Part shown: positions 8,443 through 16,874 of the stretch, in pieces
How the letters are laid out: each line of letters begins with the position of its first letter
How positions within the stretch are numbered: the stretch's first letter is position 1
Source of the DNA: Epilithonimonas zeae
GTDB taxonomy: Bacteria > Bacteroidota > Bacteroidia > Flavobacteriales > Weeksellaceae
DNA: 64,000 nt
Direction of reading: 5' to 3'
NCBI RefSeq assembly: GCF_900141765.1
Contig: NZ_FSRK01000001.1
Coordinates: 186,001-250,000, forward strand
Translations under genes and position numbers: made by a program
The notes under the pieces: generated by a model
What the model was told of the DNA's origin: nothing
Database searches by the model: none
What the model saw: only the letters and a program-made list of their open reading frames with translations

Positions 8443-8958
8443 ATGAATCCAAAACTGAAAACCCTTTTTTTCTTTCTCATCGGAGCATTCGCCGGAATTT
8501 CGGTAATGTATCTGATTTCGAATTATAAAATCGAGAAGAGAAATGAAATTTCGTCGGAAGTTAGAAATCAGAGGCTGGATGTTACACAATCTGAAACTAA
8601 GTTTGAGACCGAAAAACCTTCTGATGTAAGTTCAATACAAGAATTGACAAATGAAAACAAAGTTATTTCTTACGTCAAATCGAATCATAATTTGCCAGAT
8701 TATTATATCACAAAATCTGAAGCGAAAAGTCAAGGATGGAATCCTTCAAAAGGAAATCTTTGTGACGTTTTGCCGGGAAAAGCCATTGGCGGCGATAAAT
8801 TCAGTAACCGTGAAAAGCAATTACCGAAAGGCGAACAATATTACGAAGCCGACGTCAATTATAATTGCGGAAACCGAAATGCAGACCGAATTGTCTTTAC
8901 TAAAAGTGGTAATGTTTGGTTGACGAAGAATCATTATAAATCGTTTGAGAAAAAATAA
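8443..8958 (+). CDS. Barnase-family ribonuclease with N-terminal membrane anchor
   Basis: The C-terminal ~90 residues closely match barnase, the extracellular guanyl-preferring RNase. LPDYYITKSEAKSQGWNPSKG (residues 84-104), PGKAIGGDKFSNRE and EADVNYNCGNRNADRI line up with the enzyme, and the catalytic set is complete: Lys91, Arg123, Glu135, Arg145, Arg149 and His164 correspond to barnase Lys27, Arg59, Glu73, Arg83, Arg87 and His102. Residues 7-26 form one hydrophobic segment with no clear cleavage site, followed by about 55 polar residues, so the RNase is probably tethered outside the cytoplasmic membrane or secreted. A barstar gene follows after 8 bases. Confidence 0.9.
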   Translation: MNPKLKTLFFFLIGAFAGISVMYLISNYKIEKRNEISSEVRNQRLDVTQSETKFETEKPSDVSSIQELTNENKVISYVKSNHNLPDYYITKSEAKSQGWNPSKGNLCDVLPGKAIGGDKFSNREKQLPKGEQYYEADVNYNCGNRNADRIVFTKSGNVWLTKNHYKSFEKK

Positions 8959-8966
8959 ATTAGAAA

Positions 8967-9254
8967 ATGAAAGAAATATATATCGATTTCGTCAACATCG
9001 GCGATTACGAAGATTTTTACGAACAACTTAAATCAAAATTAGAATTGCCGGAACATTTCGGAGATAATCTGGATGCGCTTTCGGATGTGATTTCCGGAGA
9101 ATTGGAAATGCCACTTCATATCGAATTTGTGAATATGAGTGTTGACCAACTAGAACTTTTCGAAGACCTTTTGACAACTTTGGAAGATTTGGAAGATGAG
9201 GTGGAAGATTTTAGTTTCAGCTATTATCTTGAACAGTACGAAGATGAAGAATAA
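8967..9254 (+). CDS. Barstar-family ribonuclease inhibitor
   Basis: The 95-residue acidic protein has the barstar core: ELPEHFGDNLDALSDVISGELEMP (residues 27-50), in which the two aspartates of NLDALSD match the barstar residues that plug the barnase active site. It has no signal peptide and would protect the cytoplasm from the RNase encoded just upstream. Its stop overlaps the start of the acetyltransferase gene by 11 bases, so RNase, inhibitor and acetyltransferase probably form one transcript. The last ~15 residues are unusually rich in Asp and Glu. Confidence 0.92.
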   Translation: MKEIYIDFVNIGDYEDFYEQLKSKLELPEHFGDNLDALSDVISGELEMPLHIEFVNMSVDQLELFEDLLTTLEDLEDEVEDFSFSYYLEQYEDEE

Positions 9255-9696
9255 TATCAGAAAAGCGACTCAGGAAGATTTAGCTCAATTGTCAAAATTA
9301 TTTGATGAATACAGAATGTTCTATCACAAAACATCTGATTTATCCGGAGCACAGCAATTTTTATCCGAAAGAATAGAGAAAAAAGATTCTGAGATTTTTG
9401 TAGCAGAGAATGAGGGGAAGCTGGTTGGATTCACGCAACTATATCCGCTTTTTTCATCAACAAGAATGAAGCGTTATTGGTTGTTGAATGACCTTTACGT
9501 TAATTCTAATTTCCGTGGTAAAGGTTTTTCTAAAGCTTTAATAGAAGAAGCAAAAGAACTTTGCAGAACATCCAATTCTTGCGGAATGTACTTAGAAACA
9601 AGCAAAGAGAATATGATTGGAAATCAATTGTATCCAAGTGCAGGTTTCAAAAAATATGATGAGGTTAATTTTTATGAGTGGACGATAGAATTATAA
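9244..9696 (+). CDS. GNAT-family N-acetyltransferase
   Basis: The 150-residue protein has the GNAT layout: an RKATQEDLAQL start, IFVAENEGKLVGFTQLYP strands, and the acetyl-CoA loop NSNFRGKGFSKALIEEA (the R/Q-x-x-G-x-G/A pattern), followed by LETSKENMIGNQLYPSAGFK. It transfers an acetyl group from acetyl-CoA to an unknown amine. I chose the ATG at 9244, which overlaps the barstar stop by 11 bases, over one at 9196 that would add an unrelated 16-residue stretch inside barstar. Whether it acts on the RNase system is unknown; co-transcription is likely. Confidence 0.88.
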   Translation: MKNNIRKATQEDLAQLSKLFDEYRMFYHKTSDLSGAQQFLSERIEKKDSEIFVAENEGKLVGFTQLYPLFSSTRMKRYWLLNDLYVNSNFRGKGFSKALIEEAKELCRTSNSCGMYLETSKENMIGNQLYPSAGFKKYDEVNFYEWTIEL

Positions 9697-9821
9697 ATTT
9701 AAATGTTAATTTGCATCACTTTTATTCTTGAATGTAATGAATGTATCTGCAATGAAATCAACAATTGATTTAGTATAATATATTTTCATAATTTATTTTT
9801 TATATCTTTAGAAGAAAAACT

Positions 9822-10856
9822 ATGAAAAAACTATTTAATCTACTGTTTTTAGCATTTGTGCATTTTGCATTCTCACAAAATATAAATTTTACGGATGCTA
9901 ATTTTAAAAGCTTCTTATTAGAATCTAATTCAACTAATGGATTTGTACGTGATCTCAACAATAATTCTATAAAGTTAGATCAAAATAATGATGGCGAAAT
10001 CCAGATTTCTGAAGCAGAGAATGTATCTCTTATAAGTTTCAATGGGAGATTTGGTAGTTTTAATTACACTGTTTATTATTTTTGGGGTCATTATGATAAT
10101 CCTTTAACAATAAAAGATATTTATTCGCTAGGAGGACTTAATAATTTTAAGAATTTGAAAGTTTTAGACTGCGCCTATGCCAAAATAACAACAATAGATT
10201 TTACCGATCTTAGCAAATTAGAACAAGTGATTTGTAAAAAAAACCAGATTAATTCTTTTACTAATTTTCAATTTGTAAAATCACTGCGTGCACTAGATTG
10301 CTCTTATAATTTTTTGGAAACATTAGACTTATCTCAATCTTCTGTGAATCTGCCCGACAGAGCTTACGTTTTGTTCAGATTTAATGATAATAACTTTAAA
10401 AGTCTAAATCTTCAAAATGGTAAAAATACGAGTTGGTGTATCCTGGCTGACTGGATGTTTTGTCCGTTTTCTAGTGAGGCTGGAAATATGTTTAGCACTT
10501 GTTGTTATCCACCCAAAATTGAAAACAATCCCAATCTTACGGATTTGAAAATCAATTGTTATGACTTCGGATATCCGGGTTTTGCAGTAACCAACTGCGA
10601 GGTTCAGAGCACAGAAGAGATTGCTAATCTGATTGATAAAATTAAAGTATCTCAAAATAAGTCAAATGGTATCCTTACCATTATGAGCCCTTTAAAAATT
10701 GACAGCTATACAATTCTTGATATGTCTGGAAGAGTTTTAAAAAGCGAAAAGACAGATAATAAAAATATTGATATTTCTTATTTTAATAAAGGTGTTTACA
10801 TCATTAAAGTTGAAACTAAAGAAGGTATAGCCAACTTAAAATTTATCAAAAATTAA
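9822..10856 (+). CDS. Secreted leucine-rich-repeat-like protein with T9SS sorting domain
   Basis: The 344-residue protein starts with a Sec signal peptide (MKKLFNLLFLAFVHFAFSQ). An EF-hand-like DQNNDGEIQISEAE segment at about residues 54-67 precedes short leucine-rich-type units (LKVLDCAYAKITTIDFTDLSKLEQV, LRALDCSYNFLETLDL). The last ~75 residues form a type A T9SS sorting domain with YTILDMSGRVLKSE, FNKGVYIIKVET and a LKFIKN end. It should cross the outer membrane by type IX secretion and stay on the surface or be released. Role unknown. It stands alone with 125 bases upstream. Confidence 0.88.
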   Translation: MKKLFNLLFLAFVHFAFSQNINFTDANFKSFLLESNSTNGFVRDLNNNSIKLDQNNDGEIQISEAENVSLISFNGRFGSFNYTVYYFWGHYDNPLTIKDIYSLGGLNNFKNLKVLDCAYAKITTIDFTDLSKLEQVICKKNQINSFTNFQFVKSLRALDCSYNFLETLDLSQSSVNLPDRAYVLFRFNDNNFKSLNLQNGKNTSWCILADWMFCPFSSEAGNMFSTCCYPPKIENNPNLTDLKINCYDFGYPGFAVTNCEVQSTEEIANLIDKIKVSQNKSNGILTIMSPLKIDSYTILDMSGRVLKSEKTDNKNIDISYFNKGVYIIKVETKEGIANLKFIKN

Positions 10857-10882
10857 AATTCGACTAAACGAAGTCTTAAACG

Positions 10883-11386
10883 ATGACAGAATTCGAAAAA
10901 TATATACTGCGTTATTTGGATTTGGTTCCTTCTGAACAATGGATTGAAGAAATGAAAATTGCTTCAGACGAAACTTTACAAATCTATGAATCTCTTTCCG
11001 AGGAGCAAGGTAATTATGCTTATGCAGAAGGAAAGTGGAGTTTGAAAACGCTTTTGCAGCATCTCATCGATACAGAAAAAGTCTTTGCTTACCGAGCTTT
11101 GAGGTTTTCCAGAAAAGACCAGTCTTTGGTTTCGGGATTTGATGAAGAAGCTTGGGCAGACAATTCTTATGCAGACAGCCGAACGTTGAAAAGTCTGATT
11201 AAAGAATTTAAATTGACCAGAAAATTATCTATCAAATTCTTTAAAAATCTTCCGGAAGAAGCATATCAACTTTCCGGAAAAGTGAATGGAAATGACATCA
11301 AAGTAGAAACAATTGGCAAATTAACCGTTGGTCATAACATTCATCACCTGAATATTATTAAGGAGAGATATTTACCGAATTTATAA
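10883..11386 (+). CDS. DinB-family metal-binding four-helix protein
   Basis: The 167-residue protein shows the DinB_2 pattern: EGKWSLKTLLQHLIDTEKVFAYRALRF with His60, a long second helix pair, and GKLTVGHNIHHLNIIKERYL at the C-terminus with His151 and His155 as the HxxxH metal ligands. Proteins of this type may transfer thiols such as bacillithiol, but the reaction is not established for this one. Its stop codon overlaps the ATG of the next (frameshifted) gene by one base. Confidence 0.85.
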   Translation: MTEFEKYILRYLDLVPSEQWIEEMKIASDETLQIYESLSEEQGNYAYAEGKWSLKTLLQHLIDTEKVFAYRALRFSRKDQSLVSGFDEEAWADNSYADSRTLKSLIKEFKLTRKLSIKFFKNLPEEAYQLSGKVNGNDIKVETIGKLTVGHNIHHLNIIKERYLPNL

Positions 11387-11713
11387 TGAATTTCTCAGAA
11401 GAAATATTAAATACTGCCATTGGCTATGTCAATGGAATTCGGGGAGAATTGGTTGAAGACGATTCACGAAAGAATTCTTAAAAAGTATCCCGATATTTCT
11501 TCTGAGGATTTAGATAAATTAAATTCTATTTGCAAAAAGGTCAATCAATTTGCTAATAATTATGTTTACAAAGGCGGTTCGGTCATCAATGGAGAAATCG
11601 AATTTGTAAATTTTAATCAATTCAAAAAAGATATTTTGTTAAAATACAGTTGGATAACAGAAAATAACTTGAGCCATTTATACAGTCAAAGTTGTTATTA
11701 CGCAAGAAAATAA
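11386..11713 (+). pseudogene. Small unknown gene with an apparent +1 frameshift
   Basis: An ATG at 11386 sits in a TAATG overlap with the DinB stop, the usual sign of coupled translation, and opens MNFSEEILNTAIGYV, but this frame stops at 11481. From about 11426 the next frame continues as MEFGENWLKTIHERILKKYPDISSE and runs to 11713, ending YSQSCYYARK. The two pieces read as one protein of about 108 residues if one base is removed near 11424-11430. I recall similar intact small Flavobacterial proteins but not a named family. A separate start at 11426 would give a 95-residue product. Decay, sequence error and programmed shifting are all possible. Confidence 0.6.
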
Positions 11714-11717
11714 TTTA

Positions 11718-13367
11718 CTATTTCTTCCTACTCAAATACTTTCTCCCTGGAATAAAAAGCAACAAAGCACCAATCACAAAAAGACAAAGTCTGGAAAGAA
11801 AATCACCACTTTTGGTGTAGAACGTTTCTTTGTCAATCAGATTGACTTTTGCTGTCAAAGCGCCTTTTGCACCATAAGGTAAATCATCCACGATATCGCC
11901 TCGGGAATTGATATGTGCGCTTGTTCCGCTGTTGGCAGCTCTTGCAATTTCTCGTCTTGTTTCTATTGCTCTTAGTTTAGCGTAATCTAGCAATTGTTTG
12001 TGACCTTGAGAATATCCCCACCAAGAATCGTTGGTTACGATTGTAAGAAGATTTGCTCCTTTCTTAACATAATCGGTTACGAATTCTCCGTAGATGCTTT
12101 CGTAGCAAATAATCGGCGCAATCACAGATTTGTTATAAGGATTGGCGAAGACTTTTCTTTCTTTAGAAACTCCAAGAGAACGTGTTGTTCCTCCTAAATC
12201 CAACATCACGTTTCCTAAGATTGGTTTGAAGAAATTAATGTAAGGAAAAATCTCAACGCCAGGAACTAGCATTGCTTTGTGGTAAACTTCCGGTTGTTGA
12301 TTTGGGATAATTTGGATTGCGGAATTATATTCATCAACCCAAATCCCTTGTCTGTCGAGATAACTTGCTGTTGATGGCTTTTCTTCGTCTTCTTTGTAAA
12401 CATAATAACTGGAAATTCCGCCTGAGAAAACAGATTTTGGATGTTGAGTAAGGAAAGTTTTGATATTATTAATCAACAAACTGTTATTAAAACCTCTTTC
12501 GCTGATAGAACCTGGACCAGGGAGTGAAGTTTCGGGCGAAAGATATAAATCGATTTTTGATTTTTTATCGCTCTGTAAAACTGAATTTTCTGTAGCTAAT
12601 TTCAATAAGTCACATTCAATTGTCAAGCTGTCTTTCTGATATTTTTCATTGTAAGGGTCAAGCGCTGGTTGAAGCATAGTTACATTGATTGAACCAACAG
12701 TTTCTGGCGAATAATTGTAATATCTAACCAAAGAAATAATCATAGGTGAACCAATAAAAGCAACAGACAATGAAATATTTTTAATCAATGATTTTCTCTT
12801 TCTTCCAGCTTCCCAAATTCTTATCGTGTAAAAAACTAAAACATTACAAACCAAAATCCAAAAACTTCCTCCTGTTGCACCTAAAGTATCATACCATTGG
12901 ATAAACTGATGATAATCTGCAAACACATTTCCGAGATTCAGCCAAGGCCAAGTGAATTCCCAAACGAGATGAAGCTTTTCAAAACACATCCAAATCGCTA
13001 CAAAAAATACCAATCCAAAATAAGTTCCTTGACTTTTCTTGTAAAAATGATAAGCCAAGAAAACCAAAGCCATAAAAAATGAGTTTGTCAAAACAGGAAA
13101 CAGAACTGCCAACAGAGATTTGCTTCCATCCGGCAATTGCGAATTGTAAAGCCAGCCTGTTGTTACCCAATTCCAAATCAAAAAAGTAAGATAGGAGAAA
13201 CAAAAAACTGCCAAGCTTTTCTTCTTGATATTACTGAACTTTGTAATGTTATGTTCTGCCATCAAAAGCGGAACCCAAGCAAAAAATATAAAAAACGGAA
13301 TCCCATAAGTCGGCCAGCAAATGGCTAACAAAACACCCGAAATTAAAGCTAGTAAAAGGTTTTTCAT
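11718..13367 (-). CDS. lnt: Apolipoprotein N-acyltransferase
   Basis: Lnt transfers an acyl chain from phospholipid to the N-terminal cysteine of lipoproteins at the inner membrane. The 549-residue protein has about six membrane segments in its first 220 residues, then a nitrilase-type periplasmic domain with the expected Glu-Lys-Cys triad: Glu279 in LYLSPETSLPGPG, Lys364 in VYHKAMLVPG and Cys421 in PIICYESIYGEF. A last membrane segment lies near residue 530. Its stop is four bases from the stop of the convergent frameshifted gene, with no hairpin between. Upstream is a repeat-filled spacer. Confidence 0.95.
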   Translation of the reverse strand: MKNLLLALISGVLLAICWPTYGIPFFIFFAWVPLLMAEHNITKFSNIKKKSLAVFCFSYLTFLIWNWVTTGWLYNSQLPDGSKSLLAVLFPVLTNSFFMALVFLAYHFYKKSQGTYFGLVFFVAIWMCFEKLHLVWEFTWPWLNLGNVFADYHQFIQWYDTLGATGGSFWILVCNVLVFYTIRIWEAGRKRKSLIKNISLSVAFIGSPMIISLVRYYNYSPETVGSINVTMLQPALDPYNEKYQKDSLTIECDLLKLATENSVLQSDKKSKIDLYLSPETSLPGPGSISERGFNNSLLINNIKTFLTQHPKSVFSGGISSYYVYKEDEEKPSTASYLDRQGIWVDEYNSAIQIIPNQQPEVYHKAMLVPGVEIFPYINFFKPILGNVMLDLGGTTRSLGVSKERKVFANPYNKSVIAPIICYESIYGEFVTDYVKKGANLLTIVTNDSWWGYSQGHKQLLDYAKLRAIETRREIARAANSGTSAHINSRGDIVDDLPYGAKGALTAKVNLIDKETFYTKSGDFLSRLCLFVIGALLLFIPGRKYLSRKK

Positions 13368-13376
13368 AATACGTTG

Positions 13377-13539
13377 TTTTTTGAACGCAAAGTGCGCAAA
13401 GTTTTATAACAATTATTGTGATTATTTTAAAGTTCGCAAAGCTGTTAGCACTTAGCAAAGAATCTTTTATGAACAAGCGTCTTTGTGAACCTTATATTTA
13501 TTTTTATTAAAAATCTTAGTGGATTTTGTGTTCAAAAAG
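13377..13539. repeat. GAACGCAAAG-type intergenic repeat, copy 1
   Basis: The spacer between lnt and gldG starts TTTTTTGAACGCAAAGTGCG, contains AAGTTCGCAAAGC and CTTAGCAAAG in its middle and ends GGATTTTGTGTTCAAAAAG. The ends are inverted relative to each other, and the words recur at 52544-52609. It encodes nothing I can see. Confidence 0.65.
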
Positions 13540-13545
13540 ATTTAA

Positions 13546-15204
13546 TTACGAAAACATCTTCTTTCTCAGAAAATAAAATCCTGTTCCTAAAGCACCCAAT
13601 ATTCCCAAAGGTAAAAGCAAATTAATCCATTGCCAGTCAGATTTTTCTGCATCAATTCTCTGTCTGTCGAGTAATCTCACTTCAATTGTCCTGTCTCTGA
13701 GTTCCATTATATTGCTGTCGTCTAGCAGATAATCCAAAGCATTTCTCAGGAATTGTGCGTTGCCGTAATGTTCTTTTGTTAGTAAATCTTCTCCTAAAGG
13801 AAGTGGTTGTCCTTTCCAGATTTGATTTCTGGCAATATCACCGTCAGCAATTACAAGCATTTTATTCTCAGGACTTTGAGCTTTGAATCCAGGATAAGAA
13901 TTTTTCTCACTTCTCGTCGCATAAGCCGATTTGAATTTTCCTTCCAAAGCCACTGCAAAAATCTTCGGCGGCGTAGGACGTTCCATTTCGCCGATGCTGT
14001 CTGTTCTTACAATTTCAGAAAGCGCGACGTAATTCGGAACGGTTTTGCTCGTCGTTCTTTCGCTCGATTCGAACAGGACTTTGGTTTTGATATTTGGTCT
14101 TCCCAATGTATCAATCGAAGTTGGAAATTCGAATTTTACAGGATTGATGTTTTTTGTAATCGGATTTTTGGTTTCTGCGATTCCTAAAGGAAAATAAGGC
14201 CAAAGAAAACTGCTATACTGTGGATTACCGGCAACTTCACCAGAAACGATTCTTACCAATGCCGATTTTTTCATATCCTTGGTCAGAGCGGGATTGATTC
14301 TAAGACCATAATTGAACATAAAATCCGTCAGATTAAGGTCAATCGGATAAGCCATAATTTTCTTGGCTTGAAAAAGTGTATCCATTTCAGCATTAACTGC
14401 ATCAATCATCCAAAGCGTTTTTCCGCCATTCATAATATATTGGTCGAGAATCACTTTTTCATTATCAGTAAAAGCTTTTCTTGGCTTTGCGATAACAACT
14501 GCGTCCATTTGTTTTAGTTTTGGAACGTCGGCCAAAGACAATTCGGTTTTGTTTTCCGGAATGATTGGCCCAATATTGTAATTCTCCATTGCCAAATCCA
14601 AAAATCCACGAAATTCATCCGGACCTAATTCTTGTTGATTAACCAAGAAACCAATATTCTTCGCCGTTTCTTCCGTCATTCCTTTGATTGTGGAAGCGAA
14701 ATTATATTCTAGGTTTTCAATTGATTTGCTTAATTGTGTTGCTGCATCAATTCCCGATTGTTGAACAATCAAAGGAACTGAAGTTCCATAACCGTTATAC
14801 TTGATAGCAGCGTAAGGAAACATCACAATTTCGGAGATTTTTCCGTCCTTCATATCCGGAAGAATCGAAGGTTGCATTCCCATTCCTTTCAATGTATCTT
14901 GTGGAATTTTCTCAGCAATCGGGTCACGGAATTTATAATCGATTTTTGGATTGATTTTTCGGAACTCGTCCAACATAAATTTGGTTTCGTTCGAAAGTTG
15001 CTTGAAAGAAGCTGGAAAATCGCCTTCAAGATAAACTTCAATCGTCATCGGTTTCTTTACATTTTCCAAAACCTTGATGGTGGAATCAGAAAGTGTGTAA
15101 CGTTTTTCCGCCGTCAAATCGAAACGTTTATAAATGATTCCGCTCATCCCGATAATCAGGAGAACAGCTATGATAACCAAAGTGATTTTATTTTTTTTAT
15201 TCAT
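13546..15204 (-). CDS. gldG: Gliding motility ABC transporter component GldG
   Basis: GldG is the extracytoplasmic component that, with GldA and GldF, forms the ABC transporter required for gliding in Flavobacterium; its substrate is not settled. The 552-residue protein has an N-terminal membrane segment (residues 6-25), an ABC-type uncharacterised domain with YTLSDSTIKVLENVKKPMTIEVYLEGDFP, and a C-terminal membrane segment ending FYFLRKKMFS. I place the start at 15204 because the earlier in-frame ATG at 15279 would translate part of hairpin repeat copy 2. gldF lies upstream on the same strand. Confidence 0.93.
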   Translation of the reverse strand: MNKKNKITLVIIAVLLIIGMSGIIYKRFDLTAEKRYTLSDSTIKVLENVKKPMTIEVYLEGDFPASFKQLSNETKFMLDEFRKINPKIDYKFRDPIAEKIPQDTLKGMGMQPSILPDMKDGKISEIVMFPYAAIKYNGYGTSVPLIVQQSGIDAATQLSKSIENLEYNFASTIKGMTEETAKNIGFLVNQQELGPDEFRGFLDLAMENYNIGPIIPENKTELSLADVPKLKQMDAVVIAKPRKAFTDNEKVILDQYIMNGGKTLWMIDAVNAEMDTLFQAKKIMAYPIDLNLTDFMFNYGLRINPALTKDMKKSALVRIVSGEVAGNPQYSSFLWPYFPLGIAETKNPITKNINPVKFEFPTSIDTLGRPNIKTKVLFESSERTTSKTVPNYVALSEIVRTDSIGEMERPTPPKIFAVALEGKFKSAYATRSEKNSYPGFKAQSPENKMLVIADGDIARNQIWKGQPLPLGEDLLTKEHYGNAQFLRNALDYLLDDSNIMELRDRTIEVRLLDRQRIDAEKSDWQWINLLLPLGILGALGTGFYFLRKKMFS

Positions 15205-15241
15205 TTTTCTATTAGAATGAATTTTATAATTTAAATTTTTA

Positions 15242-15324
15242 GGGCAGCTTAATCCGCCTTCCGCTCCCAATCTTTTCACTCCACTAAGTTGCGTAAAAAA
15301 GGATTTCCGCTCGAGTCGGGCTGC
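15242..15324 (-). repeat. Hairpin repeat family H, copy 2
   Basis: This copy is inverted relative to copy 1. Read on the minus strand it starts GCAGCCCGACTCGAGCGG and ends GGCGGATTAAGCTGC, with the same GGAAATCCTTTTTT and AAAAGATTGGGAGCGGAAGG arms and a different loop. It separates gldF from gldG. Confidence 0.85.
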
Positions 15325-15370
15325 TAGGATTCAACATTCCAATTGGAAGTCTTTTATCTTTAATTTTTCC

Positions 15371-16099
15371 TTACTTCTTTTTCCAGACAAACCAACTTGC
15401 TAATCCTAATCCCAAAAATATTACGAAAAGAAAGTAGCAAACGTCTCTTGTATCTACCTGACCTCTTGTGAATGCCAGAAAATGCTGATAAAATCCAATA
15501 TTCTGTAAAATATAATCTGCACCACCCATTAATTTATAACTTGCCAATTGTTCAATCCCAAAATAGAGAATGAAACAAAGGAAAACTCCCAATAGATAAG
15601 CCATAATTTGATTCGAAGATAACGACGAAGCCAAAATTCCGACCGCAGAAAAAGCGGCAATTAGAATCGTCAAACCAATATAACTTCCGAAAGTCATACT
15701 TCCATCGATATTACCCTCCGGAATGCCCAAAACATAAACCGTGTAATAATAGACCAGCGATGGCAGCAAACATAAAACGCCAACCAACCAAACGGAAAGG
15801 AATTTTCCGCCAACGATTTCTGTGATTTTTACCGGTTGGGAAAAAAGCCAAAATAGTGTTCCGGATTGTTCTTCCTCAGCCAAAGTTCTCATACTGATTG
15901 CCGGAATAATGAACATAAAAAGCCAAGGCGAAAGCACAAAGAAACTTTGTAAAGTAGCGCTTCCAATCTCGAAAATGTTGAAATTGTTCTCGAAGAAGAA
16001 TAGGAATAATGCGGATATAATACTGAAAGCGGCGATGATAAGCCACGCACTCCAGTTTCCGAAAAAATTCCAAAGTTCTTTTTTGAATATTGCTATCAT
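15371..16099 (-). CDS. gldF: Gliding motility ABC transporter permease GldF
   Basis: GldF is the membrane permease partner of GldG and GldA. The 242-residue protein has six predicted membrane segments (for example WSAWLIIAAFSIISALFLFFF near the start and YFLFVIFLGLGLASWFV at the end) and the ABC-2 permease stretch MRTLAEEEQSGTLFWLFSQPVKITEIVGGKF at about residues 66-96. It lies upstream of gldG with hairpin repeat copy 2 between them. gldA is not in the window, as in other Flavobacteriia where it is unlinked. Confidence 0.93.
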   Translation of the reverse strand: MIAIFKKELWNFFGNWSAWLIIAAFSIISALFLFFFENNFNIFEIGSATLQSFFVLSPWLFMFIIPAISMRTLAEEEQSGTLFWLFSQPVKITEIVGGKFLSVWLVGVLCLLPSLVYYYTVYVLGIPEGNIDGSMTFGSYIGLTILIAAFSAVGILASSLSSNQIMAYLLGVFLCFILYFGIEQLASYKLMGGADYILQNIGFYQHFLAFTRGQVDTRDVCYFLFVIFLGLGLASWFVWKKK

Positions 16100-16165
16100 A
16101 ATTTAGTTGTCGGTTGATGGTTTATAGTTGCTAGTTTTTTTGTGAGGCTGAGGCTCCCGAAGCCT

Positions 16166-16732
16166 TTAGTCTTTACTCTTTGTTCTTTTATCTTTATTCT
16201 TATTTACCATTTTTACAATCGAAGTTATCAGAATGATGATTCCAAAAAATCCAAGTAACAGTTGCCACCAATATTGTATAACGGAATATTTGAGAATTAC
16301 TGTAAAAACTACAGCGAATAAAATAAAAGTTGCAATCTCGTTGAATTGCCGAAGTTTGATATTCGGAATTGAGAGTGTGTTTCCGTTGAGGTTTTTAAGT
16401 TCCTTCACTCGCTTCCAGCACCAGAAATGGTAAATTCCAAGTCCTACGAGAAATGTCAGTTTCAGATGAAACCAAGGTGTTTTCAGTAATCCGGGATTCA
16501 GATAGATCATCGTCAATCCGCTTAATAACATCAGAATTCCGGCAGGAGCAGTAATGATATTCCAAAGTCTGACCGCCATAAAACTGTATTGATTTCTGAG
16601 AATCTGTTGTTTCACTTCATCAAATTCATCTGTATCTTTATAATATACAAACAATCTCACGAGATAGAAAATCCCGGCAAAATAACTTACCATAAAAATA
16701 ATATGAATTGCCTTGATAATCGTGTAAAGCAT
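16166..16732 (-). CDS. HemJ/CopD-like haem-associated membrane protein
   Basis: The 188-residue protein has four to five membrane segments and fits the HemJ (protoporphyrinogen IX oxidase)/CopD family: KAIHIIFMVSYFAGIFYLVRLFVY at residues 7-30 with His10, and TPWFHLKLTFLVGLGIYHFW at residues 85-104 with His89, Lys91 and His102. HemJ oxidises protoporphyrinogen IX to protoporphyrin IX in bacteria without HemG or HemY. The C-terminal charged tail is longer than in typical HemJ. hemL is in the window but not adjacent. Confidence 0.75.
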   Translation of the reverse strand: MLYTIIKAIHIIFMVSYFAGIFYLVRLFVYYKDTDEFDEVKQQILRNQYSFMAVRLWNIITAPAGILMLLSGLTMIYLNPGLLKTPWFHLKLTFLVGLGIYHFWCWKRVKELKNLNGNTLSIPNIKLRQFNEIATFILFAVVFTVILKYSVIQYWWQLLLGFFGIIILITSIVKMVNKNKDKRTKSKD

Positions 16733-16874
16733 CTACGGATTTTTTGCAAAGATAATCTAATGTCTAAAATTAAAAGGCATTTATCAATTCTAATTTAGAA
16801 TGTTAAAAATGCTGAATCCTTAGCATATTTGGATTTTTATTGTTTTTTTTGTGAAAATTTAAAAAGAAGTTTAT

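Noticed and set aside
8443..9254. Barnase-barstar as a classic intracellular toxin-antitoxin module
   Set aside because: The RNase carries an N-terminal membrane/export segment and precedes its inhibitor, which fits an exported RNase with self-protection rather than an autoregulated cytoplasmic pair; it is reported as such.
15205..15279. Earlier in-frame ATG for gldG at 15279
   Set aside because: The extra residues would be encoded by hairpin repeat copy 2 and have no counterpart in GldG.
16130..16165. GAGGCTGAGGCTCCCGAAGCCT stretch between gldF and the HemJ-like gene as a terminator or known repeat
   Set aside because: It can form a short hairpin but has no second copy that I found in the window and no proper T tract.
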